Below the pieces are notes generated by a model. That model had not been told where the DNA came from, searched no databases, and worked only from the letters and a program-made list of their open reading frames with translations. This document shows, piece by piece, positions 41,652-51,201 of a stretch of DNA of 64,000 bases. The stretch is from DASUPK01 sp963819715 (GTDB taxonomy: Bacteria > Actinomycetota > Thermoleophilia > Solirubrobacterales > 70-9), in assembly GCA_963819715.1 (NCBI GenBank), contig CAWFXE010000003.1, positions 1 to 64,000 on the forward strand, written 5' to 3'. The stretch's first letter is position 1; every line of letters starts with the position of its first letter. Made by a program: the position numbers and the translations under genes.

Positions 41652-42619
41652 GAGATCAGCTGCAGAAGATCCCACTCCGGCTCGCAGATGCGGCGCCCGA
41701 GCGAGGCCAGCTCGTGGCTGCGGCGGACGCCGCTCAGGTGGTCATGCGCCTGGCGGGCGCAGATGATCGCCCACTTGACGTTGCCGAAGGCCTCCCAGTA
41801 GCGCACGCGGTCGCGGTCGACCGGCTCGCCGCCGGCCGCCTCGTACGCCTCAATGAATTCGTCGAGCCGGCCGACGCCCGCCACGGGCAGCTCGTCGTTG
41901 CCGAAGCGCCAGGAGCGGATGCAGAGCCAGCCGATGTCCTCGGCCGGGTCGCCGAGGTGCGCCAGCTCCCAGTCGATCACCGCCGCCAACCCGTCCTCGT
42001 CGACGATGAAGTTGCCCAGGCGGAAGTCTCCGTGAACGAGGCGCGGCTCCGCCGGCTCGGGTGCATTCGCCCGCAACCACCGAAGGCCGAGCTCGACCGC
42101 GGGCAGAGGCTCGCCGATCTCGTCGAGCTGTCGCTCCCACTCCTCGATCTGTGCGAGGGCAGGATCGCCGGCGCTCGCCGGCAGCAACCCGTCGAGGCCG
42201 GAGGGATCGATCGCGTGGATTCGGGCGAGCGCCTCCCCGAGCTGCGTCGTCAGCCGCGCGCGGGCCTGCTCGAACTCCGGCTTCCGCAGGATGCGCGGGG
42301 CGACCGAAGTCCCCGCCACGAACGACATCAGCATCCCCGGCGTCCCGAATCGGGCCCCGTCCGGCTCCAGGGCGAGCGGCGCGGGGACCGGGACCCCGGC
42401 AGCTGCCGCTTGCTCGATGAGGCCGAACTCCTCGCCGATCGGCACGAGGGAGACGGACCCCTTCGGGTCGCGTCGGAGGACCCAGCTGCCGTGCTCGCCT
42501 TCGATCAACCACGTCTCGCGCGAGGCGCCGCCGGGGATCGGGGCGATTTCGATCTCCCCCGGGTCGAGTCCCTTCTCGGCCAGGACTGTGACAACGCCGG
42601 CGGCCAGCTCCTCGTTCAT
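41648..42619 (-). CDS. APH/choline kinase-like phosphotransferase family protein
   Basis: A 323-residue kinase-fold protein: PIPGGASRETWLIEGEHGSW, LRRDPKGS (Lys-binding strand replaced by Arg-Arg-Asp), catalytic loop LVHGDFRLGNFIVDEDG and metal motif AVIDWELAHLGDPAEDIGWL. It belongs to the group often annotated as acyl-CoA dehydrogenase-like phosphotransferases (ACAD10/11 N-domain). Paired with DUF6285. ATG at 42619; a longer open frame upstream is antisense to the carbonic anhydrase. Confidence 0.88.
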   Translation of the reverse strand: MNEELAAGVVTVLAEKGLDPGEIEIAPIPGGASRETWLIEGEHGSWVLRRDPKGSVSLVPIGEEFGLIEQAAAAGVPVPAPLALEPDGARFGTPGMLMSFVAGTSVAPRILRKPEFEQARARLTTQLGEALARIHAIDPSGLDGLLPASAGDPALAQIEEWERQLDEIGEPLPAVELGLRWLRANAPEPAEPRLVHGDFRLGNFIVDEDGLAAVIDWELAHLGDPAEDIGWLCIRSWRFGNDELPVAGVGRLDEFIEAYEAAGGEPVDRDRVRYWEAFGNVKWAIICARQAHDHLSGVRRSHELASLGRRICEPEWDLLQLIS

Positions 42620-42670
42620 GAGGTCGGAGCCTAGATGTACGGTGGGCGGCCCAGACGGAGGAGGAGACCG

Positions 42671-43417
42671 ATGTCCGAGGAGAACCTTTCCCGGCGCGCC
42701 TTGCTGACACGCGCCGGCGCTGTGGGCGCGGCCGCGCTCGTTCCGGCGGCTGCGGTAGATGCGATCGCAGCTCAGAGCACCGGGCGCAAGGCCCCCCACC
42801 CGGCCACACCCAAAGCCGCGCTCCACCTGCTGCAGGGCGGCAACAAGCGCTACCGGGCGAACAAGCTCCAGCTGCGCGACTACTCGCCGGTCGGCGAACG
42901 CCGCGCGCAGGACCAGAAGCCCTTCGCCGCGATCCTCACCTGCTCGGACTCGAGGATCTCGCCATCGCTGATCTTCGACGTCGAGCGGGGCAATCTGTTC
43001 GTCGCCAAGATCGCCGGCAACAGCGTCGACACGGGAACCCTCGGCAGCGTTGAGTACGGGGTCGCGGTCCTCGGGGTGAAGCTGATCATGGTGCTCGGCC
43101 ACAGCGACTGCGGTGCCGTCAAGTCCGCGATCAGCGTCGCGGATGGGACGAAGACCTATCCGCCGTCGAAGTACGGGGCGATCGGCCCCGTTGTTGACGC
43201 GATCGTGCCGACCGTGGAGGCGATACCCGCGGGCCAGCGCACGCTCGACGCATGCATCTCTGCCAACGCCAGCAACCAGGCCGCCGACCTCGCCAATAGG
43301 GATCCGATCATCAAGCCCGCGGTCCTTGCGGGCACCCTGTGGGTCATCCCAGCCGTTTGCAATGTCGCGAGCGGCCGGGTGCGGCTGGTGGCTCCGCCTG
43401 TCGTGCCGAGCGGCTGA
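42671..43417 (+). CDS. Beta-carbonic anhydrase with Tat-type signal
   Basis: A 248-residue protein. The N-terminus has a twin-arginine motif (LSRRALLTRAGAVGAAALVP) and an Ala-rich stretch, implying export. The catalytic domain has ILTCSDSRISP (Cys ligand and Asp-Arg pair) and VLGHSDCGAVKSA (His and Cys ligands). It would hydrate CO2 outside the membrane. The ATG follows GGAGGAGACC. The next gene continues in the same reading frame after the TGA stop. Confidence 0.88.
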   Translation: MSEENLSRRALLTRAGAVGAAALVPAAAVDAIAAQSTGRKAPHPATPKAALHLLQGGNKRYRANKLQLRDYSPVGERRAQDQKPFAAILTCSDSRISPSLIFDVERGNLFVAKIAGNSVDTGTLGSVEYGVAVLGVKLIMVLGHSDCGAVKSAISVADGTKTYPPSKYGAIGPVVDAIVPTVEAIPAGQRTLDACISANASNQAADLANRDPIIKPAVLAGTLWVIPAVCNVASGRVRLVAPPVVPSG

Positions 43418-43429
43418 CGGGGAGCCGGC

Positions 43430-44236
43430 GTCTTCTTCTTCGATCTCAGCAGTCTCGAGCTGGCGGTATCGCTCGCGGTCATCGTCCTCGGGGCCACGGC
43501 GCTCGGCGCTTTCTTGGGACGCCGCGTGCGCCACCTCTCCGAAACCCTCAGCGAGCCGTTCGGAGTCCTGCAGGCCGCGCTGCTCGGCGTCGTAGGGCTG
43601 ATTCTCGCCTTCGGCCTCTCGCTCGCCGTTTCCCGCTACGAGGATCGGCGGGCGGCGATCGTGGACGAGGCGAACGCGATCGGGACGACCTATCTGCGCG
43701 CACAGACCCTGAACGAGCCTGAGCGCAACCGCTCGCTCAGACTTCTCGTCTCCTATACCGAGAGCGCCATCCGCCTGTCCGATTACGTGCCCGGCAGCAG
43801 CCAGGAGACAGACGCCGCGGCGACCGAGGATCGGATCCAGCGCGGGCTCTGGGTCCTGAACGCTCAGGCCCTCGCCGGCGCGCCCGTGGCGAGCGCGCCT
43901 CGGCTCTACGAGGAATCGCTCAACACGATGATCGACGCTCAGGGGACCCGTATCGCGGCCCTCAACAACCGGGTCCCAGACGCGGTCCTGTTGCTCGAGG
44001 TTTTCGGCGCGGCGCTCGCTCTGGGGCTGCTCGCCGCCTACCTCGCGATCGTCGGCCGCGGCGTCGTCGCCGTCTTCCTCGCGGCCGTCCTCGTGACGAT
44101 GCTGCTCTACGTCACCTGCGATCTCGATCGTCCGACGCGCGGGCCGATCCGCGTTCCGGACACCACGCTCAGGACCCAGCTGGCGTCGATGCGCCTGCCA
44201 CCGGCCGCCGGCGCCCCGGTCAGCCCAGCTGACTAG
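43430..44236 (+). CDS. DUF4239 integral membrane protein, start unclear
   Basis: A bestrophin-like DUF4239 protein: helix LELAVSLAVIVLGATALGAF, GRRVRHLSETLSEPFGVLQA, helix AALLGVVGLILAFGLSLAV, conserved IVDEANAIGTTYLRAQTL, and two C-terminal helices. The first canonical start (TTG 43514) would delete the first helix. The frame stays open back to the carbonic anhydrase TGA but has no ATG, GTG or TTG. A GTC at 43430, 5 bases after GGGGAG, is the best placed candidate (268 residues); a base error or read-through are alternatives. Confidence 0.7.
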   Translation, partial: VFFFDLSSLELAVSLAVIVLGATALGAFLGRRVRHLSETLSEPFGVLQAALLGVVGLILAFGLSLAVSRYEDRRAAIVDEANAIGTTYLRAQTLNEPERNRSLRLLVSYTESAIRLSDYVPGSSQETDAAATEDRIQRGLWVLNAQALAGAPVASAPRLYEESLNTMIDAQGTRIAALNNRVPDAVLLLEVFGAALALGLLAAYLAIVGRGVVAVFLAAVLVTMLLYVTCDLDRPTRGPIRVPDTTLRTQLASMRLPPAAGAPVSPAD

Positions 44237-44700
44237 CCGATTTCGGAGGGCTCGCGCTCGCGGCCCTGGAGCCGGTCGCGGCCTCGCTGCACTGCCTGCA
44301 GGAACTTCTGGAGATTGACCTCGAGCGTCGAGAGGATGTCGTCGGCGTAGTCCTCGGCGCCGAGGCGGATCTCCCGCTCGCGCTCCCGGGCCTCCTCGAC
44401 GATCTCCTCGGCGGCGCGTTCGGCCTGGCGAGTGATCTCCTCGTTCGCGACGAGGCGGGCCTGCTGCTCGCGGGCCTCCTTGACGATCCGCTCGGCCTCG
44501 CGCTTCGCCTCGGCGAGCATCTCCTGGCGCTCCTTGACGATCCAGCGGGCCTGCTTGATCTCCTCAGGGATCGTGGCGCGCATCTGGTCGAGGAGGTCGT
44601 AGATCTCCTCGCGGTCGACGCGCACCTGATCCGTGAGCGGCACGGGCCGCGCGTTGTGGACCAGATCGTCGAGCTTGTCGATGAGTACTAGAACGTCCAT
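44233..44700 (-). CDS. DivIVA/SepIVA-like coiled-coil cell division protein
   Basis: A 155-residue, almost fully helical protein: MDVLVLIDKLDDLVHNARPV, then a long charged coiled coil (EMLAEAKREAERIVKEAREQ, AAEEIVEEAREREREIRLGA) and FLQAVQRGRDRLQG. It resembles the mycobacterial SepIVA family, which lies near rnc/smc or coaD in actinobacteria. It is likely to act at the septum or growing pole. Separated from coaD by 100 bases. Confidence 0.75.
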   Translation of the reverse strand: MDVLVLIDKLDDLVHNARPVPLTDQVRVDREEIYDLLDQMRATIPEEIKQARWIVKERQEMLAEAKREAERIVKEAREQQARLVANEEITRQAERAAEEIVEEAREREREIRLGAEDYADDILSTLEVNLQKFLQAVQRGRDRLQGREREPSEIG

Positions 44701-44800
44701 TTGCAGTCGCTAAAGCTTACGCATCGGCCCACCTGGCGGGCCGCGGGTTGCGTTTCTTCACCGAATTGCAAGCTCCTGCCCGGAACTCACGCACGAAGAT

Positions 44801-45301
44801 CTAGCGAGCGAGCCTTTCCGCAAGCGCTTTTGCAACCGGTGCCGGCACCAGATCGCCGACGTCGCCCCCGAATGTCGCGATCTCCTTGACCCCTGTGGAG
44901 GACAGGAAGCTGAAGTGCGCGGAGGCGAAGATGTACATGGACTCGATGTCCGCGGCGAGCTTCCGATTGAGCTGATTCATCTCGAACTCGTACTCGAAGT
45001 CCGAGATCGCGCGCAGGCCCTTGATGATCGCGGTCGCCCCGTTCTCGCGGGCGAACTCCACGAGCAGGTTGGACATGATCCCCACCTCGACATTGGCGAG
45101 ATCCGCCGTCGCCTCCTCGATGAACGCCTTTCGCTCCTCCGCTGTGAACAGCGTCTTCTCCTTGCGGACGGGGTTGTTCACGACTCCCACCACGACCTTG
45201 TCGAAGACGTTCGCCGTGCGGGTGATCACGTCGAGGTGGCCGTTGGTCACCGGGTCGTAGCTGCCCGGGCAGATCGCGGTGCGGGGCTGATCAGCGCTCA
45301 T
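44801..45301 (-). CDS. coaD: Phosphopantetheine adenylyltransferase
   Basis: A 166-residue nucleotidyltransferase: CPGSYDPVTNGHLDVITRTA with the T/HxGH motif, VVVGVVNNPVRKEKTLFT and the region IIKGLRAISDFEYEFEMNQL, ending EIATFGGDVGDLVP. It makes dephospho-CoA. Its start overlaps the rsmD end by 11 bases, the common rsmD-coaD arrangement. Confidence 0.95.
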   Translation of the reverse strand: MSADQPRTAICPGSYDPVTNGHLDVITRTANVFDKVVVGVVNNPVRKEKTLFTAEERKAFIEEATADLANVEVGIMSNLLVEFARENGATAIIKGLRAISDFEYEFEMNQLNRKLAADIESMYIFASAHFSFLSSTGVKEIATFGGDVGDLVPAPVAKALAERLAR

Positions 45302-45827
45302 TGCGATGGATTCTGACCATCGTGTCGCCGTAGGTCCGCTCGGTGAGCAGCGACAGCTCGACTTGAAGGGGATTGTCGGGTGAGGACTCGATCATCACTC
45401 TGCCTGACTCTGCCAGCGCGCCTCGAATCAGCGGGTCGAGGTCGGCCGCGAGGCGGTCGGCGAGTCTATACGGCGGGTCGCAGAGGATCAGATCGTAGGC
45501 GCCCTCCTCCGCCCGGCGGAGGAAGCGCGCGGCGTCGGCCCTGACGGTCTCGGCGCGATCCGTCAGCTCGAGTGCTTCCAGATTGCGCCGGGCCGCCCGC
45601 GGATGTGTGTCCACAAGCGTTGCTTCGGCCGCGCCCCGGGAGAGCGCTTCGATCGCCAAGGCGCCGGTGCCGCAGAAGAGGTCGAGGACGCGGGCGCCCG
45701 ACACGTCGCCGAGCATCGAGAAGATCGCCTCGCGCACCCTCTCCGTCGTGGGACGGAGCTTCGGCCCCTTCGGCGCCTGGATGCGGCGGCCGCCGAGTTC
45801 CCCGCCCGTGATCCTCAGCTCAGGCAT
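45291..45827 (-). CDS. rsmD: 16S rRNA (guanine966-N2)-methyltransferase RsmD
   Basis: A 178-residue methyltransferase: MPELRITGGELGGRRIQAPK, RPTTERVREAIFSMLGDVSG, VLDLFCGTGALAIEALSRGA (motif I) and LILCDPPYRLAD (catalytic DPPY). Full length, directly downstream of recG and overlapping coaD. Confidence 0.94.
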   Translation of the reverse strand: MPELRITGGELGGRRIQAPKGPKLRPTTERVREAIFSMLGDVSGARVLDLFCGTGALAIEALSRGAAEATLVDTHPRAARRNLEALELTDRAETVRADAARFLRRAEEGAYDLILCDPPYRLADRLAADLDPLIRGALAESGRVMIESSPDNPLQVELSLLTERTYGDTMVRIHRNER

Positions 45828-48051
45828 CTAGGCCGCGAGTTGCTCGACCCGCTCGTCGCCGAAGCGCCGGCGCGCCTCGTCCAGCAGCGGTCCGATGCCG
45901 GGCGCCTCGAGCGAGCCGAAGCGATCGCGCAGCTCCAGCACTCGCCGGCGCGCCTCGAGCAGAAGAGCGGTGTCCTCCGGGAGCGTGGCGGCGCGGAACC
46001 GAGGCAGGCCGTGCTGCCGGGTCCCGAGGATCTCCCCCTCCCCGCGGATCGTCAGATCGACCTCGGCCAGGGCGAAGCCGTCGCCTTCCCCGGCGATCGC
46101 CTCCAGCCTCGCCTTTGCCGCCTCCGACTCGGGATCGCCGAAGAGGATGCAGAAAGACTCGCGGTCGCCGCGCCCGACCCGGCCCCGGAGCTGATGGAGC
46201 TGGGAAAGGCCGAAGCGCTCCGCGCCCTCGACCAGCATCACCGTCGCGTTCGGAACGTCTATGCCGACCTCGATCACGGTCGTCGCCACGAGCACGTGGG
46301 CCTCTCCCGAGACGAACGCGTCCATGGCGCGCGACTTCTCCTCCGAGGACATCTGGCCGTGCAGCAGCGCGACCCTGAAGTCGCGGAGCTCGGTCTTGGC
46401 GAGCCGCCGCGCCTCCGCCTCGGCGGCCTTTGATGCGAGGGCGCGCGAATGCGCGACCCGTTTAGTGGGGGACTCCGATTCGCTGACCAGCGGGCAGACG
46501 ACGAAGGCCTGGCGCCCCTCGCGAAGGCGCTCGCGGATGAACTCGTATGCCGCGGCGCGATGCTCCTCGTCGACGACGCGGGTTCGGATCGGCCGGCGTC
46601 CCTTGGGCAGCTCGCGCAGCGCCGTCGTGTCCAGGTCGCCGTAGGCGGTCAGCGACAGGGTTCGCGGTATCGGCGTCGCCGTCATGTGCAGGACGTGCGG
46701 CAGGCGCTTGCCGGGTCCCTTGGCGTCGAGGGCGGCGCGCTGGCGCACGCCGAAGCGGTGCTGCTCGTCGACGACTGCGACCGCGAGCGAGGAGAACTCG
46801 ACCGCGTCCTGGATCAGGGCGTGGGTGCCGACCACGAGCTGGGGCCGGCCTGAGGCCAGGGAGTCGAGCAGCTCGCGCCTCGTTGCCGGAGGGGTCGCGG
46901 AGGTGAGGAGCGTCGCCGTCGTGACGTCGGAAGCGCGCAGCGACTCGAGCGTCCGGAAATGCTGCTCGGCGAGAGTCTCCGTCGGCGCCATCAGGGCGGC
47001 CTGGTGCCCCGCCTCGATCGCGCGCAGCATCGCGTAGAGGGCGAGGACGGTCTTTCCGGAGCCGACCTCCCCCATCAACAGCCGCTGCATGGGCTGGCCC
47101 TGAGCGAGATCGGAATCGAGCTCCCCCAGCGCGCGGCTCTGATCGCCGGTGAGCTCGAAGGGCAGCGATTCGAGCCAGGCCGCGAGCTCTTCGCCCGCCG
47201 CCGGGAGCTCGATCCCCCTGGCGCCGGAGACGCGCCGGCCTCGGCGCGAGACAAGCGCGGCCTGGTAGAGGAAGAGCTCTTCGAAGGCGAGTCGCTCGCG
47301 GGCTGCCTCCGCCTGGTGCTCGTCCACGGGGAAGTGGGAGGCGACGATCGCCTCGGGGGAACTCGCCATGCGCAGCTCTCGTCGCAGCCGCCCGGGGATC
47401 GGCTCGACCGCATGGCAGGCGAGCGGCGCCGCCTGCCAGACCCACTCGCGGATCTTCTGCGGCCTGATCCGCTCGCTGGCAGGATGCACGGGCACGATCC
47501 CGGTGGTGTGCAGGCCGGCCGCGTCGCCCGCGCCGTCGAGGAACTCGTGCTCGGAGACGTTGAAGCCGCGCTTCTCGAGCTTGCCGTGGAGGAGCAGCCT
47601 GGTTCCAGGCTGGAGCCGGTCCGCGAGCCAGGCCCGGTTGAACCAGACGGCCTTGAGCTTGCCGCTCGGATCGGAGACGTCGGCTTCGAGGATCGTCAGG
47701 CGGCGGCGGGGTCGGTCGGAGCTTGGCGCCCTTGACCTCGACCTCCACCGTGGCCTCCTCCCCCAGCCGCAGGTCACCGAGTTCCACCGGGTTCGCCCGG
47801 TCGCGGTAGCTGTGAGGAATGTGCCGCAGGAGATCGCCGAGGCTCTCGATTCCCATCTCGGCGGCGGCGGCGGAGAGCTTGGGGCCCGCGCCCCTCAGCT
47901 TCGTGATCGGCGCGTCGAGAATCGACGGCCGGGGCATGCTCTTCAGCGGAGCCTCCAGCATGTCCGCAGGCCCCAGGATCTCGCCGGTCCCGAACGCGCG
48001 GGGAACATAGGCGGCGTCCGGCCCGGGACCGCGCTCGAGGGCAGCTTCCAT
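45828..48051 (-). pseudogene. recG: ATP-dependent DNA helicase RecG, frameshifted in the wedge domain
   Basis: The N-terminal part (ILDAPITKLRGAGPKLSAAA, SLGDLLRHIPHSYRDRANPV, VEVEVKGAKLRP) is in one frame. After about 47700-47725 the protein continues in another frame with RRRLTILEADVSDPSGKLKA and the full helicase: LLMGEVGSGKTVLALYAML, VVDEQHRFGVRQR (DEQH box), TATPIPRTL, VATTVIEVGIDVPNATVMLV and QLHQLRGRVGRG. A single indel in a CCGCCGCCG tract explains it. All motifs are intact, so a sequencing error is likely. A second ATG at 47937 is a possible start. Confidence 0.85.
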
Positions 48052-48079
48052 CGCGAACAGAGGCTAGGCGTAACGTTGG

Positions 48080-48586
48080 ATGGGACCTCCGAGACCACCG
48101 AACGTGAAGACGCAGAGAGCGAAAGAGAATGTCTGGGACTACCGGCGGCCACCGCGGGTCGAGCCCGTCGACCGGCATGTCCGAATCGTCCTCGGCGGCG
48201 AGACCGTCGCCGAGAGCGACCGCGCCCTCCGGGTGCTGGAGACCGCCAGCCCTCCCACGATCTACATACCGCGCGAGGACATCCGCGACGGCGTGCTGAT
48301 CGACGCCGAGGGTGTCCACACCGAATGCGAATGGAAGGGAACGGCGTCCTACGTGCACGCCGAGGCGGGTGGCAGGCGCGCGCAGCGGGTGGCCTGGTTC
48401 TACCCGGACCCCAAGGAGGGTTTCGAGCAGCTTCGTGACCACCTCGCCTTCTACCCCCGCCGCGTGGACGCCGCCTACCTCGACGACGAGGAGGTAACGC
48501 CGCAGCCCGGCGCCTACTACGGCGGCTGGATCACCGAGGAGATCGAGGGCCCGTTCAAGGGCGAGCCAGGCTCCGAGGGCTGGTGA
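48080..48586 (+). CDS. DUF427 domain protein
   Basis: A 168-residue protein with the DUF427 barrel: VRIVLGGETVAESDRALRVL, PPTIYIPREDIRDGVLI, CEWKGTASYVHAEAGGRRAQ and VAWFYPDPKEGFEQLRDHLA, ending near VTPQPGAYYGGWITEEIEGP. The family is widespread in actinobacteria and its function is unknown. ATG at 48080; a GTG eight codons later is possible. Confidence 0.85.
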   Translation: MGPPRPPNVKTQRAKENVWDYRRPPRVEPVDRHVRIVLGGETVAESDRALRVLETASPPTIYIPREDIRDGVLIDAEGVHTECEWKGTASYVHAEAGGRRAQRVAWFYPDPKEGFEQLRDHLAFYPRRVDAAYLDDEEVTPQPGAYYGGWITEEIEGPFKGEPGSEGW

Positions 48587-48587
48587 G

Positions 48588-49337
48588 CTAGACCGCGGCG
48601 GATTCGCCTCGGTGACGCCGCCAGGTCTCGGAGATCCAGTCCACCGCAGGGTGCCCCTTCACCGATTCCTGGAACTCGGATCTGGGCCGCTCGGGGAGCT
48701 CGTATTGGAACTCGGGGGGCCAGGCCAGCACGTAGAGAAGCGCCGCGGCCGTCAGGTCGGCGACGCTGAAGCGCTCTCCGACCAGATGGTCGCGACCGTT
48801 GCGCTCGGATTCGATCCGGTCGAGGGCGCTGACCAAACTCGCTTTGCTGCGCTCGAATGACTCCTGGTCGAAGCCATAGCGCCGCACCACGTACTGCCAC
48901 GCGACCGGGAGCATTGCCCGCTGCTGGATCCGCGCCGCGGCGCCGTGGTCGGTCGCCAGGAAAGCGGCCATGAACGCTCGCTCCTTGCGCCCCTCCCAGA
49001 AGCCGACTCGGCGCATGTCGTGGCCGACCTCATCGGTGAAGAACGCGGAGATCTCGAGCGCTCGGCGACGCTCACTGGGATCGGACGGATAGAGGGCGGG
49101 CTCGGGCTGCCGGGTCTCGAGCGCGTCGATGATCCGGGTGGAGTCGACGATCCGTTGGCCGTCCAGGTCGACGACGGGCAGAGTGCCGTCGCCGCTTGAG
49201 AATGCCATCGCCCGCGGGCCGCCGGGCAGCAACGAGTGGCGCTCGTGACGGATCCCCTTGAAGTCCAGCGCCCAGCGGGCCTTCTCGTTGTAGTTGGAGA
49301 AGCTGTACTGCCAGAGGACGGGCAGCTCGTTGTTCAC
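48588..49337 (-). CDS. Glutathione S-transferase-like protein
   Basis: A 249-residue GST fold: thioredoxin-like N-domain (LWQYSFSNYNEKARWALDFK, GTLPVVDLDGQRIVDSTRII) and helical C-domain with DHLVGERFSVADLTAAALLY. Actinobacteria of this type usually lack glutathione, so the partner thiol is uncertain. GTG start one base after the FakA-like stop, so coupled to it. Confidence 0.82.
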   Translation of the reverse strand: MNNELPVLWQYSFSNYNEKARWALDFKGIRHERHSLLPGGPRAMAFSSGDGTLPVVDLDGQRIVDSTRIIDALETRQPEPALYPSDPSERRRALEISAFFTDEVGHDMRRVGFWEGRKERAFMAAFLATDHGAAARIQQRAMLPVAWQYVVRRYGFDQESFERSKASLVSALDRIESERNGRDHLVGERFSVADLTAAALLYVLAWPPEFQYELPERPRSEFQESVKGHPAVDWISETWRRHRGESAAV

Positions 49338-49338
49338 G

Positions 49339-50964
49339 TCACTCCGCCGCCAGCAGCCACCAGTAGTGCGGCTGCCCCCCGTGGTGGAGCTCCAGCTCGA
49401 CGCCCTTGGGCGCATGGCCCTCGAGATCCCCCAACGCAATCGGTGCTCCCTCGCCACCGACCACGGTGAGGATCTCCGCCCCATCGGCGAGGCGGGACAT
49501 GGTCTCGTCCAGCGTCGAGCCGGCCCCGCCCCAGGCAACGATCTCGTCCTCCACGAAGCCGACCGCGTCGCCCTTCACGAACCGCCCCTTGGCGTCGTCC
49601 CGCGCCGCCGGCGCCACCGATCCTGCCCGAATCCCGGTCAGTGAGGAGCTCAGCCGCTCTCCGTTCTCCTCGAGCGAGGCAGTCGGATCGAGCTCCACCA
49701 GGGCGGCGAGGCCCGCCTGCTGCGAGGTGCAGTCGACCACCCGCGCCTGCTTGTCGGAGAGCTCCGCGGCCCGCTCGGCCGCCATCACGACGTTCGGGTT
49801 GTTCGGGAAGACCAGGACCTCCTCCGCCGGGACCTCATGGATGGCGGCCAGCAGGTCGTAGATCGACGGATTGAACGTTTCCCCGCCGTCGACGACGAAT
49901 GCGCCGAGCCCTTCGTAGAGCTCCCGCATCCCGCGGCCCGCCACGACCGCGACCGCGGCGCAGCGACCCGCCTGGAGCCGAGCGCTGCGCTCGGCGATCT
50001 GCTCGCGCATGTCGGCGACGTCGAGCTGCGTCACCTCTCCGGACTCGGCGAATAGGGCGACGGCCGCCTCGGGCTCATCAGTGTGCACGTGGACCTTCAG
50101 CGTGGCCTCGTCGCCGACGACGAGCACCGAGTCGCCGAGCTCCTCCAGCATCGGCACGAACCCTCGGCTGTCGAGGCCCGATCCGGTGACGATGAAGTTG
50201 GTGCAGTAGCCGTAGCGGCTGGACTCGTGATGCGGCCGCGTGTTGGGCGCCGGGGCGTAGTGAGGTACCTCCGGCAACGCGTCGACGTCGCCGCGCAGTC
50301 CCGCGACGACTCCGGCCAGGATCACGACGATGCCGTGGGCTCCCGCATCGACGACCCCAGACTCGCGCAGCACCTCCAGCTGCTCGGGGGTGCGGGCGAC
50401 CGCCCGCTCTCCGTCGCGAACAGCGGCGTCCAGGAGCTCGGCCAGCAGAGCGTCCTGCTCGGCCGGGCTGGCGTCCGGTGAGAGACGGATCTCCTGCATG
50501 TGGGCAAGGCGCCGGGAGATCGAGTGAGCGATCTCGCGGAAGACCGTGAGCATCGTGCCCTCGGCGGGCTCGCGCACCGATTCGTACGCGGCGTCGGCCG
50601 CGCGCGCGAACGCCGCCGAGACGAGCATCGGATCGACCAGCTCACCAGGCCGGCTGGCGAGTTCCTCCGCCGCGCCGCGAACGATCTGGCTGAGGATCAC
50701 GCCGGAGTTGCCGCGTGCGCCCATCAGCGCGGCTCGCGCGAGGGCATTGACGAGCTCGGTGCGCCCGATGTCGTCGACGAGCTGACCGTCGATCCGGTCG
50801 AGCTCGTCGCTGACGGCGCGGAGGGTGAGGGCCATGTTGTCTCCCGTGTCGCCGTCGGCGACCGGGAAGACGTTGAGGTCGTTGACCTCCTTGCGCCGCT
50901 CCTCAAGATGGGCGGCTGCCGCGCTGACCACGCGCCGGAAACGCTCTATAGAGGGATCAGCCAT
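49339..50964 (-). CDS. DAK2-domain protein, fatty acid kinase FakA-like (YloV)
   Basis: A 541-residue protein: DAK2 nucleotide-binding domain with DLNVFPVADGDTGDNMALTL and AALMGARGNSGVILSQIVRG, then a middle domain (YGYCTNFIVTGSGLDSRGFV, VHVHTDEPEAAVALFAESGE) and a C-terminal EDD-like part. FakA phosphorylates fatty acids bound to FakB; no fakB is adjacent. The order rpmB-yloV-(recG) is common in Gram-positives; here a GST is inserted after it. Confidence 0.88.
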   Translation of the reverse strand: MADPSIERFRRVVSAAAAHLEERRKEVNDLNVFPVADGDTGDNMALTLRAVSDELDRIDGQLVDDIGRTELVNALARAALMGARGNSGVILSQIVRGAAEELASRPGELVDPMLVSAAFARAADAAYESVREPAEGTMLTVFREIAHSISRRLAHMQEIRLSPDASPAEQDALLAELLDAAVRDGERAVARTPEQLEVLRESGVVDAGAHGIVVILAGVVAGLRGDVDALPEVPHYAPAPNTRPHHESSRYGYCTNFIVTGSGLDSRGFVPMLEELGDSVLVVGDEATLKVHVHTDEPEAAVALFAESGEVTQLDVADMREQIAERSARLQAGRCAAVAVVAGRGMRELYEGLGAFVVDGGETFNPSIYDLLAAIHEVPAEEVLVFPNNPNVVMAAERAAELSDKQARVVDCTSQQAGLAALVELDPTASLEENGERLSSSLTGIRAGSVAPAARDDAKGRFVKGDAVGFVEDEIVAWGGAGSTLDETMSRLADGAEILTVVGGEGAPIALGDLEGHAPKGVELELHHGGQPHYWWLLAAE

Positions 50965-51006
50965 ACGGGGAGCGAGCCGAAGCCTAGACCCCCCAAAAGG
51001 GCTACG

Positions 51007-51201
51007 TCAGGCGGCCTTCGTGACCTTGTTTGACTTGAGGCATCTGGCGCAGACGTACACGCGCGCCGTGCCTCCGCCCGGCTCCTGAATCCGCACCTTC
51101 TGCAGGTTCGGATTGAAGCGCCGCCGGGTGGCGACCATCGAGTGGCTCCGCGAGTTACCGAACGCGGGGCGCTTGCCGCAGCTGTGACAAACCTTGGCCA
51201 T
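51007..51201 (-). CDS. rpmB: 50S ribosomal protein L28
   Basis: A 64-residue L28: MAKVCHSCGKRPAFGNSRSH, MVATRRRFNPNLQKVRIQEP and VYVCARCLKSNKVTKAA. Two CxxC pairs make it the zinc-binding form. The ATG at 51201 gives the standard N-terminus; a longer frame from 51267 is unlike L28. Confidence 0.94.
   Translation of the reverse strand: MAKVCHSCGKRPAFGNSRSHSMVATRRRFNPNLQKVRIQEPGGGTARVYVCARCLKSNKVTKAA

Noticed and set aside
42620..43534. Long minus-strand extension of the phosphotransferase gene
   Set aside because: It is antisense to the carbonic anhydrase and has no kinase features; the ATG at 42619 gives the complete fold.
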